Below the pieces are notes generated by a model, which was given only the letters and a program-made list of their open reading frames with translations, searched no databases and was not told the DNA's origin. Positions 39,281 through 47,893 of a DNA stretch of 64,000 nucleotides are shown piece by piece. This DNA is from Mycolicibacterium tusciae (GTDB lineage: Bacteria > Actinomycetota > Actinomycetes > Mycobacteriales > Mycobacteriaceae), in the NCBI RefSeq assembly GCF_002086795.1, contig NZ_MVIM01000007.1:124001-188000 (forward strand), written 5' to 3'. Positions within the stretch are counted from its first letter, which is position 1. Every line of letters begins with the position of its first letter. Position numbers and translations under genes: made by a program.

Positions 39281-40339
39281 TCAGTCACCCTTCACCGGGT
39301 TGCCGTTCTCGTCCCAGTTCGCCGCCACCTTCTTGCTGGGCTGCACCCTGGGCGGCTCGCCCGGCATCTTCGGGTAGCTCGGCGGGTACGGCATGTCGCC
39401 GAGCCCCCGCTCCTCCTCGTCGGCCTTGACCATCTCGAGCAGCGGCTCGAGCGACTGTGCCTTCGAATCGATGTCCGCCCACGGATCGGGCCGTCCCGCA
39501 ACGAAATCGGGGACCGTCGAGATGGTGTAATCGTCGGGGTCGGCGTCGCGCAGTTCGTCCCACGTCAGCGGCGTCGACACCGTCGCGATCGGAGTCTTGC
39601 GCGCCGAGTACGCCGACGCGAAGGTGCGGTCGCGGGCGTTCTGGTTGTAGTCGATGAAGATCCGCTTCCCGCGTTCTTCTTTCCACCACGACGTCGTCAC
39701 CGCCTTCGGTGCCCGCCGCTCCACCTCCCTGGCCAACGCGATCCCCGCGCGTCGCACCGCGATGAAATCCCAGTCCGGTTTGATCCGCAGGAAGATGTGC
39801 ACGCCGCGGCCGCCCGAGGTCTTCGGGTAGCCCACCAGCCCGAGTTCGTCGAGCAGCGGCTTCAACACGTCCACCGCGACCTCACGGGCCTCCTTGAACG
39901 CGGTGCCCGGCTGCGGATCGAGGTCGACGCGCAACTCGTCCGGATGTTCGGTGTCGGGGCAGCGCACCTGCCACGGATGTAACGTGACGGTGCCCATCTG
40001 TGCGGCCCATGCAATCGCCGACGGGTGAGTCACCTTGAGCGCGTCGGCCGTTCGCCCCGACGGGAAGGTCACGGTGCACGTTTCCAGATAATCGGGGTGC
40101 TTCTGCGGCACCCGCTTCTGATAGATCTCCTCGCCGTCGATGCCGTCGGGAAAGCGCTGCAGATGCGTGGCCCGGTCTCGCAGCGCCGCGAGCATCGGGC
40201 CCGAGGCGACGGCCAGGTAGTAGTCGAAGAGCTTGCCCTTGGTGCCGTTCTTTCCCAACTTCGGGAAGTACGGCTTGTCCCGGTTGGTCAACCGGACCTT
40301 GACGCCGTCGACGTCGATTTCTTCTGCAGGCGTTGCCAT
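39281..40339 (-). CDS. polD1: LigD-type DNA repair polymerase/primase (PolD1, Rv3730c-like)
   Basis: A 352-residue archaeo-eukaryotic primase-family polymerase equal to the POL domain of LigD but stand-alone. Visible motifs are ELRVDLDPQPG (metal-binding Asp-x-Asp), KTSGGRGVHIFLRI (catalytic His region) and RIFIDYNQNARDRTFASAYS. M. smegmatis PolD1 is reported to fill short gaps with ribo- or deoxyribonucleotides. Its 5' end coincides with the ligC1 stop, forming a polymerase-ligase pair. The C-terminus has a charged extension of about 60 residues. Confidence 0.9.
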   Translation of the reverse strand: MATPAEEIDVDGVKVRLTNRDKPYFPKLGKNGTKGKLFDYYLAVASGPMLAALRDRATHLQRFPDGIDGEEIYQKRVPQKHPDYLETCTVTFPSGRTADALKVTHPSAIAWAAQMGTVTLHPWQVRCPDTEHPDELRVDLDPQPGTAFKEAREVAVDVLKPLLDELGLVGYPKTSGGRGVHIFLRIKPDWDFIAVRRAGIALAREVERRAPKAVTTSWWKEERGKRIFIDYNQNARDRTFASAYSARKTPIATVSTPLTWDELRDADPDDYTISTVPDFVAGRPDPWADIDSKAQSLEPLLEMVKADEEERGLGDMPYPPSYPKMPGEPPRVQPSKKVAANWDENGNPVKGD

Positions 40340-41394
40340 TACGTCGACTCCAACACGTCGTAGAGATCATAGTTCAGCGGCACGTCGAGCTGGTCGAAGG
40401 TGCAGCTCGCCGGCTCGCGGTCGGGCCGCCACCGGACGAACTTGACGGCATGTCGAAACCTCCTGCCGTGCACAGTGTTTCCCTCCATCTGGTCATAGGC
40501 GACCTCGCAGACCTTCTCCGGCCGCACCGGGATCCAGCGCTTGTCCGCCGCGGAATTCCAGCGGCTGGGGTCACCTTCACGCACTTCGTCGCCCTCGCGT
40601 AGCGGCTCGAGGTCGGCGAGCAACTTGATCCGGTCTTTGACACTGAACGACGCTGCGCCACCGACCATCTGGAGCTCACCGTCGTCACGGTAGAGACCGA
40701 GCAGGATCGAACCCAGACCTTCGCCGCTCTTGTGGACCCGGTATCCGATGGCCACGCAGTCGGCGTCGCGGGCGTGCTTGACCTTCACCATCTCCCGTTT
40801 CCCGGGCAGATACGGGCCGTCGAGCCGTTTGGCGATGATTCCGTCGAGACCCGCACCTTCGAAGGTCTCGAGCCACTGCGCGCCCTGCTCCGGATCCTCG
40901 GTGGTTCGCGTGACGTGACACCACCGCTTTTCCTTCACCGCCTCGGCCAGCGCCTTGCGGCGCACCCGGAAGGGCTCCTTGAGCAGCGATGCGTCACCGG
41001 TGGCAAGTGCGTCGAAGCCGATGAAGTGCGCGGGTGTCTGTTCGGACAGCATTTTGATGCGGCTGGCGGCCGGATGGATGCGTTGCGACAGCGATTCCCA
41101 GTCCAGCCGCATTCGGCCGTCGATCTCCCGGGGGACGACGACCTCGCCGTCGAGCACACAGCGCGGCGCCAATTCGTCGCGAAGTGCCGCCACCATTTCC
41201 GGGAAGTACCGCCCCAGGTCCTTGCCGCTGCGCGACAGCAGAACGACCTCATCGCCGTCGCGGAACACCAGCGCCCGAAAGCCGTCCCACTTCGGCTCGT
41301 AGGACCACACCCCGGCATCGGTCGGCACCTTGGCCTGTGCTTTCGCGAGCATCGGTTCCAGCGGTGGCTGCACGGGGAGGTCCACAACGTCCAT
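40339..41394 (-). CDS. ligC1: ATP-dependent DNA ligase, LigC1 type
   Basis: A 351-residue nucleotidyl transferase with ligase motif I YEPKWDGFRA (adenylated Lys), motif III-like FIGFDALA, motif IV GLDGIIAKRL and motif V MVKVKHARDADCVAIGYR, plus an OB-fold C-terminus with RFRHAVKFVRWRPDR. It has full length and all motifs, unlike the broken paralogue at 45470. ATG 41394 is used; a GTG at 41415 is possible. It shares a base with polD1, so both are made together, which suits gap filling plus sealing in repair. Confidence 0.9.
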   Translation of the reverse strand: MDVVDLPVQPPLEPMLAKAQAKVPTDAGVWSYEPKWDGFRALVFRDGDEVVLLSRSGKDLGRYFPEMVAALRDELAPRCVLDGEVVVPREIDGRMRLDWESLSQRIHPAASRIKMLSEQTPAHFIGFDALATGDASLLKEPFRVRRKALAEAVKEKRWCHVTRTTEDPEQGAQWLETFEGAGLDGIIAKRLDGPYLPGKREMVKVKHARDADCVAIGYRVHKSGEGLGSILLGLYRDDGELQMVGGAASFSVKDRIKLLADLEPLREGDEVREGDPSRWNSAADKRWIPVRPEKVCEVAYDQMEGNTVHGRRFRHAVKFVRWRPDREPASCTFDQLDVPLNYDLYDVLEST

Positions 41395-41424
41395 ACTCAC
41401 GTAGACCGCCGACACACGGCAATG

Positions 41425-42177
41425 TCATCGCCCGCGCGCTACGACATCGCCGTAGTTGTCGTGCAGGCGCCACCATTCATAGGGCGCGCCTTGCGGTCGG
41501 CCTTCGGGGACGTCCTGCCACTCCTCCTGCCTGCCCAACGGAGTCATATCCAGGAACGACCACGCCGGGCCGACCTCCTCGATACCGCGCCCGTTGAGGA
41601 AATATGTCTGGTAGACGCGATCGCCGTCGCGAATGAAGACGATGACACCGAACATCTCTTCGACGCCGAAATCCTGGGAGAAGTCGTCACCGACCAGGGT
41701 GAGGAAGGACAGGTGCTCCCACCCCATCCGCTTTTTGAACTTCGCGACATTCTCCTGCGGGGCGGCCGTGACGAACACCAGAGTCGTGTCGCGAGCCGCC
41801 AGGTGCGCCGGATGGGTCACCGTGTCTGCGAAAAACGCGCAGCCAGAGCAGGATCCATCCGGCCAGTTCTCGACATCAGGCGCATAGAAGAAGCGATAGA
41901 CAATCAGCTGGCGCCGTCCGCCGAATAGGTCGAGCAGGTTTACCTCACCGTCGGGGCCGACAAAGCGGTAGTCGCTGCGCACCGGGGTCATCGGCAATCG
42001 ACGACGCTTGGCCGCGAGGCCATCGCGCGCCTTCATCAACGCCTTCTCTTCGGTCAACAGGTCGTCGCGGGCCGCCTGCCATTCGTCACGCGAGACGACC
42101 TCAGGCAGCGCGATCTGCTCCTGCTGCATCGACGGTGACGGGATACCGGGACCTTCCTGCTTCGCGTTGTCGGTCAT
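41425..42177 (-). CDS. DUF899 thioredoxin-fold protein
   Basis: A 250-residue DUF899 protein. Residues about 90-115 contain YRFFYAPDVENWPDGSCSGCAFF, where CSGC stands in the thioredoxin active-site position. The C-terminal GRGIEEVGPAWSFLDMTPLGRQEEWQD is the family hallmark. Function is unknown; a peroxiredoxin-like or thiol-binding role is inferred from the fold. It follows ligC1 on the same strand with a 30-nt gap between its stop and the ligC1 start. A paralogue lies at 47088. Confidence 0.85.
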   Translation of the reverse strand: MTDNAKQEGPGIPSPSMQQEQIALPEVVSRDEWQAARDDLLTEEKALMKARDGLAAKRRRLPMTPVRSDYRFVGPDGEVNLLDLFGGRRQLIVYRFFYAPDVENWPDGSCSGCAFFADTVTHPAHLAARDTTLVFVTAAPQENVAKFKKRMGWEHLSFLTLVGDDFSQDFGVEEMFGVIVFIRDGDRVYQTYFLNGRGIEEVGPAWSFLDMTPLGRQEEWQDVPEGRPQGAPYEWWRLHDNYGDVVARGR

Positions 42178-42229
42178 ACATGGGCAGACCTCCCAGCCGC
42201 GTCATAGTCATCGGGTGCAGGATCGACGT

Positions 42230-43309
42230 GTGTCGATATCCCCGCTCCACGATCCCGACTGGCGCGCCTTTGCCAGCGACAACTACGCAGGCGCGCATCC
42301 CGAGGTTCTCGCCGCGATCGCCGCGGCCAACGGCGGTCACCAGGTCGCCTACGGCGAAGACAAATACACCGCCAGACTGGCCGAGGTGATCCGCACCCAC
42401 TTCGGTGAGCGTGCCGAGACGTTCCCGGTCTTCAACGGCACCGGCGCCAACGTCGTCGCCCTCACCAGCATGTTGCCGCGCTGGGGCGCGGTCGTGACAG
42501 CGACAACTGCGCACATCCACACCGACGAGGCCGGCGCCCCCGAGCGGATGACCGGGCTCAAACTGCTCACCGTCCCCACACCGGACGGCAAGCTCACACC
42601 CGAGCTGGTCGCGCGCGAGGCGTGGGGCTGGGGCGACGAACACCGCGCGCAGCCGTTGGCCGTCAGCATCACGCAGACCACCGAACTGGGCACCCTCTAC
42701 ACGCCGGACGAGGTGCGGGCGATCGCCGACTACGCACACCAGCACGGCATGGCGGTCCATATGGACGGCGCCCGACTGTGGAATGCCGCCGCGGCACTCG
42801 GCGTGCCGTTTCGGGAGTTCACGAGCGACGCGGGCGTGGACATCCTGAGCCTGGGCGGCACCAAGAACGGACTCCTCGGCGCGGAGGCGATCATCGTGCT
42901 CGACCCGGACCGCGCCACCGGGCTGATCTACCTGCGCAAGCTCACCATGCAACTGTCGAGCAAGATGCGGTTCGCGTCCGCGCAGCTGCTTGCTCTCTTC
43001 GATGACGATTTGGGCGTGCGCAGCGCGGCCCACGCCAACGCGATGGCACAGCGGTTGCGCACCGCGCTCGAGGCCGACGGCACATTGGACGAGCTGGCTT
43101 TCACACAGGACACCCAGGCGAACGCCGTCTTTGCGACCGTGCCCAACGACGTCGCCGACCGGATCCGCGAGCAGGCGCGCTTTTACGACTGGGACCGCGC
43201 GCGGGGCGAGGTCCGCTGGATGACCTCGTGGGACACCACATCCGAGGACGTCGACCGCTTCGTCTCGATCGTCGCCGAAGAGTTCGCACGCCGGAAAACA
43301 AGCCGATGA
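42230..43309 (+). CDS. Low-specificity L-threonine aldolase family enzyme
   Basis: A 359-residue PLP enzyme that would split L-threonine or allo-threonine to glycine and acetaldehyde. It has FASDNYAGAHPEVLAAI at the start, GTGANVVALTSM, VHMDGARLWNAAAALG (PLP-ring Asp) and ILSLGGTKNGLLGAEAI with the PLP lysine. GTG 42230 is chosen; GTG 42215 is in the same frame. It overlaps the GH3 gene by 4 bp (ATGA), so the two are in one operon although their functions look unrelated. Confidence 0.9.
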   Translation: MSISPLHDPDWRAFASDNYAGAHPEVLAAIAAANGGHQVAYGEDKYTARLAEVIRTHFGERAETFPVFNGTGANVVALTSMLPRWGAVVTATTAHIHTDEAGAPERMTGLKLLTVPTPDGKLTPELVAREAWGWGDEHRAQPLAVSITQTTELGTLYTPDEVRAIADYAHQHGMAVHMDGARLWNAAAALGVPFREFTSDAGVDILSLGGTKNGLLGAEAIIVLDPDRATGLIYLRKLTMQLSSKMRFASAQLLALFDDDLGVRSAAHANAMAQRLRTALEADGTLDELAFTQDTQANAVFATVPNDVADRIREQARFYDWDRARGEVRWMTSWDTTSEDVDRFVSIVAEEFARRKTSR

Positions 43310-45426
43310 CGGGCACCCCCTTCGCCGACGCCGTGGCCGCGGTCCGTCGTGGCGACAAGACCTCCGACGTCGCTGCCGCCGAACTGTTGGCCATGCTGAC
43401 GGACAAGGAGTTGCTGTGGCTGCTCGACGGCGATAAGGCGCTGCTCGAGTCCGTTGTCGACGGTGCGCGGACGCGGACGAACTTCCTCGCGGTGACGGCG
43501 GGCCGCATCGACCGCGTCGGAATCCCCGGGCTCCGTTTCACCGACGGCCCGCGCGGTGTCGGCATCGCCCCGTCCACCAGCTTTCCGGTCGCCATCGCGC
43601 GCGCGGCCACCTGGGACATCGACGTCGAACGACGCGTCGGCGCTGCGATCGGTGCCGAGGCGCGTGTTCTCGGCGCCAACTTCTGGGGTGGTCTCTGCAT
43701 CAACGTCGCGCCCTTTCCCGGCTGGGGTCGCGCCCAGGAGTCCTACGGTGAAGATCCGTTCCTGCTCGGCGAAATGGGTTCGGCGGCAATCGAAGGCGCC
43801 CGGCCATGGGTGATCACCAGCGTGAAGCATTTCGCCCTCAACTCCATGGAGGAAGCGCGGTTTCAGGTCGACGTCCGTGTGCCCGAGGACATCCTCCACG
43901 AGCGATACCTGCCGCACTTTCGGCGCACCGTCGAGGCCGGTGTCGACTCCGTGATGTCTGCCTACAACTCGGTCAATGGACAGTGGGCCGGCGAGAATCG
44001 ACACCTGCTGACCGAAATCCTGCGCGATCAATGGGGTTTCACCGGTTTCGTGCACACCGACTGGGTCTGGGGTCTGCGCCATCCGGTCGAATCGGTCGCT
44101 GCCGGCCAAGATGTCGAAATGCCGTTCCGGCAGCAGCGCGCCCATGCGCTGCCGGCGGCGCTGCGTTCCGGCGAGTTGAAGCGCGACGACGTGCTGCGGG
44201 CCTGCGGCCGAATCCTGCGCACCCAGATCGAGTTCGCCGCGCGAGCCCGCCCGACTCCCCCGCGCTCCGCGGTGACCGGCGCCGAACATCGCGCGCTGGC
44301 CCGTGAGGTGGCCCACCGCGCGACGGTCCTGCTGCGCAACGAAAGTGTTGATGGCACACCGCTCTTACCACTCGACGAACAGCATCTTCGACGCGTCGCC
44401 GTGCTGGGCCGGCTCGCCGATCGACCCAACCTGGGTGACACCGGATCGTCGAATGTCAGGCCGCGCAACACCGTTTCGGTACTGCAGGGACTGCGCGAAC
44501 GGCTCGGCAGTCACCGCGTCGTCACGACAGGTCCGGGCGATGCGGATGTCGCGGTGGTCGTCGTCGGCCTGACGCCGAAGGACGAAGGCGAGGCGTTGAT
44601 CGCTCTCGGGCCCGACACGATGCAGTTGTTCGGCGGGATCATGAGTCGGCCACGGGTCGCCAAAATCGTCAGCGCGGTCTTCAACTTCTCGCAACGTTGG
44701 TGGACCTTCGGTGGCGATCGGTCCGATCTGCGTCTGCACGACGAGGACGTAGCGCTGATCCGCGCCGTCGCCACCGCCAATCCGCGGACGGTGGTGATCG
44801 TCATCGGGGGAGGCACCGTCGTCGTCGACCCGTGGGACCGCGACGTCGCCGCCCTCCTCATGGCGTGGTACCCCGGCATGGAGGGCGGTCGCGCGCTTGC
44901 CGACGTCCTCCTCGGAGATGCCGAGCCCACAGGGCGGATGCCTGTCACCATCCCAAGACAGCAATCACAACTGCCGCAAGTGGATTGGCGGGCGTGCGCG
45001 GTGACCTACGACCGTTGGTGGGGTCAGCGCAAGCTCGACCACGACGGCGTGCAGGCGGCGTACCCGCTGGGCTTCGGCCTGGGCTACACCGCGTTCACCA
45101 CAACGGGCCTGACGCTCGAGCCCGTCCATGACGAGGGCTTCGAAGCGAGGGTGACGGTGACCAACACCGGTGATCGCGACGGTCGTCATGTGGTCCAGGT
45201 GTATGCGGTGCGCCCGGTCGACGGGCGGCCGGTGCGCCATCTCGTCGGCTTCAGCTCGGTCGCGGTGTCGGGCGGTGCGAGTACGTCCGTCACAGTCCAT
45301 TGCTCGACGCGGCCCCTGCAGCGCTGGACGGCCGACGGCTTCGTGCTCGACGACGGCGACATCACTGTCGAAGCCGGCTCCTACTGCGGCGATCCGGACG
45401 CTGGCCGGATGTCGCTGGCGCACTAA
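43306..45426 (+). CDS. Glycoside hydrolase family 3 (beta-glucosidase-like)
   Basis: A 706-residue cytosolic GH3 enzyme. The barrel domain has FTDGPRGVGI, NVAPFPGWGRAQESYGEDPFL and VKHFALNS (substrate-binding Lys-His); the nucleophile Asp is in FVHTDWVWGL. The second domain shows LLRNES and GTVVVDPWDRDVAALLMAWYPGMEGGRA, and a C-terminal fibronectin-III-like domain ends the protein. No signal peptide is seen, so it acts on imported or internal glucosides. Substrate (beta-glucoside, xyloside or GlcNAc) cannot be read, though the domain layout fits beta-glucosidases. Confidence 0.88.
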   Translation: MTGTPFADAVAAVRRGDKTSDVAAAELLAMLTDKELLWLLDGDKALLESVVDGARTRTNFLAVTAGRIDRVGIPGLRFTDGPRGVGIAPSTSFPVAIARAATWDIDVERRVGAAIGAEARVLGANFWGGLCINVAPFPGWGRAQESYGEDPFLLGEMGSAAIEGARPWVITSVKHFALNSMEEARFQVDVRVPEDILHERYLPHFRRTVEAGVDSVMSAYNSVNGQWAGENRHLLTEILRDQWGFTGFVHTDWVWGLRHPVESVAAGQDVEMPFRQQRAHALPAALRSGELKRDDVLRACGRILRTQIEFAARARPTPPRSAVTGAEHRALAREVAHRATVLLRNESVDGTPLLPLDEQHLRRVAVLGRLADRPNLGDTGSSNVRPRNTVSVLQGLRERLGSHRVVTTGPGDADVAVVVVGLTPKDEGEALIALGPDTMQLFGGIMSRPRVAKIVSAVFNFSQRWWTFGGDRSDLRLHDEDVALIRAVATANPRTVVIVIGGGTVVVDPWDRDVAALLMAWYPGMEGGRALADVLLGDAEPTGRMPVTIPRQQSQLPQVDWRACAVTYDRWWGQRKLDHDGVQAAYPLGFGLGYTAFTTTGLTLEPVHDEGFEARVTVTNTGDRDGRHVVQVYAVRPVDGRPVRHLVGFSSVAVSGGASTSVTVHCSTRPLQRWTADGFVLDDGDITVEAGSYCGDPDAGRMSLAH

Positions 45427-45469
45427 ACCCAGTTGCCGCGCGCACCCTCATCGCTGTGACAATGGAGTG

Positions 45470-46549
45470 ATGCGACTGCCCGTGATGCCGCCGGTGTCAC
45501 CGATGCTGGCCAAGGCGGTCAAAGCGATTCCGCCGGACGCCTCCTACGAGCCGAAGTGGGACGGGTTCCGGTCGATCTGCTTTCGCGACGACTTCGACGT
45601 CGAGCTCGGCAGCCGCAACGAGCGCCCGCTGACCAGGTATTTCCCTGAGCTCGTCGCCGCCGTCCGCGCGGAGCTCCCGATGCGCTGCGTCGTCGACGGT
45701 GAAATTGTCATCGCCACCGATGACGGCCTGGATTTCGAGGCGCTGCAGCAGCGCATCCACCCGGCCGAGTCGCGTGTACTGATGCTGGCCAAGAAGACTC
45801 CCGCGTCGTTCATCGCATTCGACCTGCTGGCTCTCGACGACGTGGACTACACGTCGAGTCCGTTCAGCGAGCGCCGCGCCGCACTGGTCGACGCCTTGGC
45901 GGGCGCGGGCCCGTCCATCCACGTCACGCCCGCAACCACCGACCTGCCGACTGCGCGCCGCTGATTCACCGATTTCGAGGGTGCGGGTCTCGACGGCCTG
46001 ATCGCCAAACCGCTGACCGTCACCTATCAGCCCGACAAACGCGTCATGTTCAAGATCAAGCCCGACCGCACCGCCGACTGCGTCGTCGCCGGCTACCGGG
46101 TGCACAAGTCGAGTGACGAAGCGATCGGCTCGCTGCTGCTCGGCCTGTACAAGGACGACGACACGCTGGCCTCGGTGGGCGTGATCGGTGCATTCCCGAT
46201 GGCCAGGCGACGCGAACTGTTCACCGAATTGCAGTCGCTGGTCACAACATTCGACGAGCATCCGTGGAATTGGGCCGCCCACATGTCCGGGGAACGCACC
46301 CCGCGCCGCAACGAGGGATCGCGGTGGAACGCGGGCAAGGACCTTTCGTTCGTACCGCTGCGACCCGAGCGGGTCGTCGAGGTGCGCTACGACCACATGG
46401 AGGGCGAGCGGTTCCGACACACCGCGCAGTTCAACCGCTGGCGGCCCGACCGCGACCCGCGATCGTGCACCTACGAACAACTCGAACAGCCGGTCACCTT
46501 CAGCCTCGGCGATATCGTCCCCGGGCTGGGAGTGGGCCCCGGCGTCTAG
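45470..46549 (+). pseudogene. ligC2: ligC2-type ATP-dependent DNA ligase broken by an in-frame TGA
   Basis: The frame encodes a 358-residue Rv3731/LigC-type ligase, starting MRLPVMPPVSPMLAK with motif I YEPKWDGFRS. A TGA at 45962-45964 interrupts it after PTARR. The frame continues unbroken with FTDFEGAGLDGLIAKPLTVT and motifs V onwards to 46549. M. tuberculosis LigC, as I recall it, has Trp at that codon, so one G-to-A change (TGG to TGA) explains the stop. The N-terminal piece (164 residues) lacks motifs IV-V and the OB domain and should be inactive. A sequencing error or suppression cannot be excluded. Confidence 0.88.
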
Positions 46550-46580
46550 GCGTGTCCGCAGCCGGGCGGATAGTTTCCTC

Positions 46581-46652
46581 ATGACTCCGCACGCGGTCAT
46601 CTCCGGCGCCGGCATCGCCGGACCCCCGCTGCCTGTGGCCGAGAAACGGTGA
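46581..46652 (+). pseudogene. Remnant of an FAD-dependent monooxygenase N-terminus
   Basis: The 23-codon frame MTPHAVISGAGIAGPPLPVAE begins exactly like PheA/TetX-type FAD monooxygenases (HAVISGAGIAGPALA...) but ends at a TGA after GPPLPVAEKR. The FAD loop GAGIAG is intact and everything after it is gone. It follows the broken ligC2 by 31 nt, so this spot has lost at least two genes. Its stop overlaps the frame opening of the next gene. Confidence 0.65.
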
Positions 46653-46687
46653 CCCAGAAGCCCGATTCGTGTGATGCTCGCACGGTG

Positions 46688-47107
46688 ATGATCCGCATGA
46701 CGGCGGCGGCGACCGCCATGGTCGCGGCGGCGGTCGGGATGGCCAGCCCCGCGTCGGCCGACGATCGGCTCGACGGTGAGTACACCTTCATCAACGGTCC
46801 GACGTCGAACACGTGGAGCATCACCACGCAATGCAATGCCGAGGTGACCTGCGGCGGGACGATCTCGACGTCCACCGGACTGCTCGAGCAGATCACCCGG
46901 GTGGCCGGCGGTCCGTGGACGATCGAGCGCACTGACGTCCCGAACGGCCGGATCTGCCCCAACGGCAGCACCGGTCCGGCGGATCTGATGTATTCGTTCG
47001 ATCCTGCGACCCTTGTGGGCGCCATCAGCTTCCGCTCCGAGCCCGGTGTGTGCGGCGACCCGGACTGGACCAGCGGCCAGAACCCGATCAGCCTTGTGAA
47101 GGTGTAG
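46688..47107 (+). CDS. Small secreted mycobacterial protein
   Basis: A 139-residue precursor with a signal peptide (hydrophobic residues 5-19, then Ala-Ser-Ala) and a mature domain of about 113 residues with four Cys (QCNAEVTC, RICPN, GVCGD). The pattern DGEYTF...TWSITTQC...C is seen in many small mycobacterial exported proteins and loosely recalls the outer domain of the kinase at 36260. ATG 46688 is preferred; GTG 46685 and 46649 are in frame. Function unknown. Confidence 0.72.
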   Translation: MIRMTAAATAMVAAAVGMASPASADDRLDGEYTFINGPTSNTWSITTQCNAEVTCGGTISTSTGLLEQITRVAGGPWTIERTDVPNGRICPNGSTGPADLMYSFDPATLVGAISFRSEPGVCGDPDWTSGQNPISLVKV

Positions 47108-47813
47108 TCGACAGGTCGTCCGACCGGCCCGCGTCGATCCGCGACCATTGTGACGTCGGCCGTTCGCCTGTGCGGAACTGTGCCCCTGCCGAGGGGTCGT
47201 AAGGCTGCGGCCAACCTTTCGGCGAGTCCTCCCACTGCTCTTGGCGTCCGAACACCGTGAGATCCATCAGGTGGTAACTGTTGGCGCCGGCCTCAGTGCC
47301 GCGGCCGGTGTTCCAGTACGTCTCGAAGACCCGGTCGCCGTCGCGCAGGTAGCAGACGTACATGCCGAAGTGGCGGCCTTGCAGTAGCGCATCAGAGTCA
47401 CGTGCCGAGTACCACGGCATCTCCCACCCCATGAAGTCCCGGTACCGCACGCTCTCGTCGTACGTGCCCTGACAGAACGTGGCGTACGTGACGTCGCGGC
47501 TGTGCAGATACGACAGCTCCAGCGCATGTCCGGTGAAGAATGTGCACCCCTCGCACTGCTCCGGCGCGGGCTTGCCGTCGTGCCACATGTGGAAATAGGT
47601 CAGCAACTGTGTGCGTCCCTCGAACGCGTCGATCAGCGGCACGGTGCCCGTCGCTCCTACGAGCGGCGCCTCCGCATCCACCTCGACCATCGACAGCCGC
47701 CGCCGCGCGGCCGCGATCGCGTCGCCCTCACGGGTGTGTGCCTTCTCCCGCACGAGCAGCTCGTCGAGTTCGGCCTGCCAGACGTCGCGGTCGACGATAT
47801 TCGGTGTTGCCAT
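47088..47813 (-). CDS. DUF899 thioredoxin-fold protein (second copy)
   Basis: A 241-residue DUF899 protein distinct from the one at 41425. It has YFHMWHDGKPAPEQCEGCTFF, with CEGC at the thioredoxin position, and ends VFETYWNTGRGTEAGANSYHLMDLTVFGRQEQWEDSP. AAGGGAG precedes ATG 47813 at a good distance, whereas GTG 47822 would overlap it. It overlaps the convergent secreted-protein gene by 20 bp. The different C-terminal and substrate loops suggest a separate role from its paralogue. Confidence 0.85.
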   Translation of the reverse strand: MATPNIVDRDVWQAELDELLVREKAHTREGDAIAAARRRLSMVEVDAEAPLVGATGTVPLIDAFEGRTQLLTYFHMWHDGKPAPEQCEGCTFFTGHALELSYLHSRDVTYATFCQGTYDESVRYRDFMGWEMPWYSARDSDALLQGRHFGMYVCYLRDGDRVFETYWNTGRGTEAGANSYHLMDLTVFGRQEQWEDSPKGWPQPYDPSAGAQFRTGERPTSQWSRIDAGRSDDLSTTPSQG

Positions 47814-47893
47814 CCCAATCACTCCCTTAGTCTTCTTCTATGAATTGGCGATGTTGATTTAGACCGTTCGCGGGCCACGGAAGTCATCGCCGC

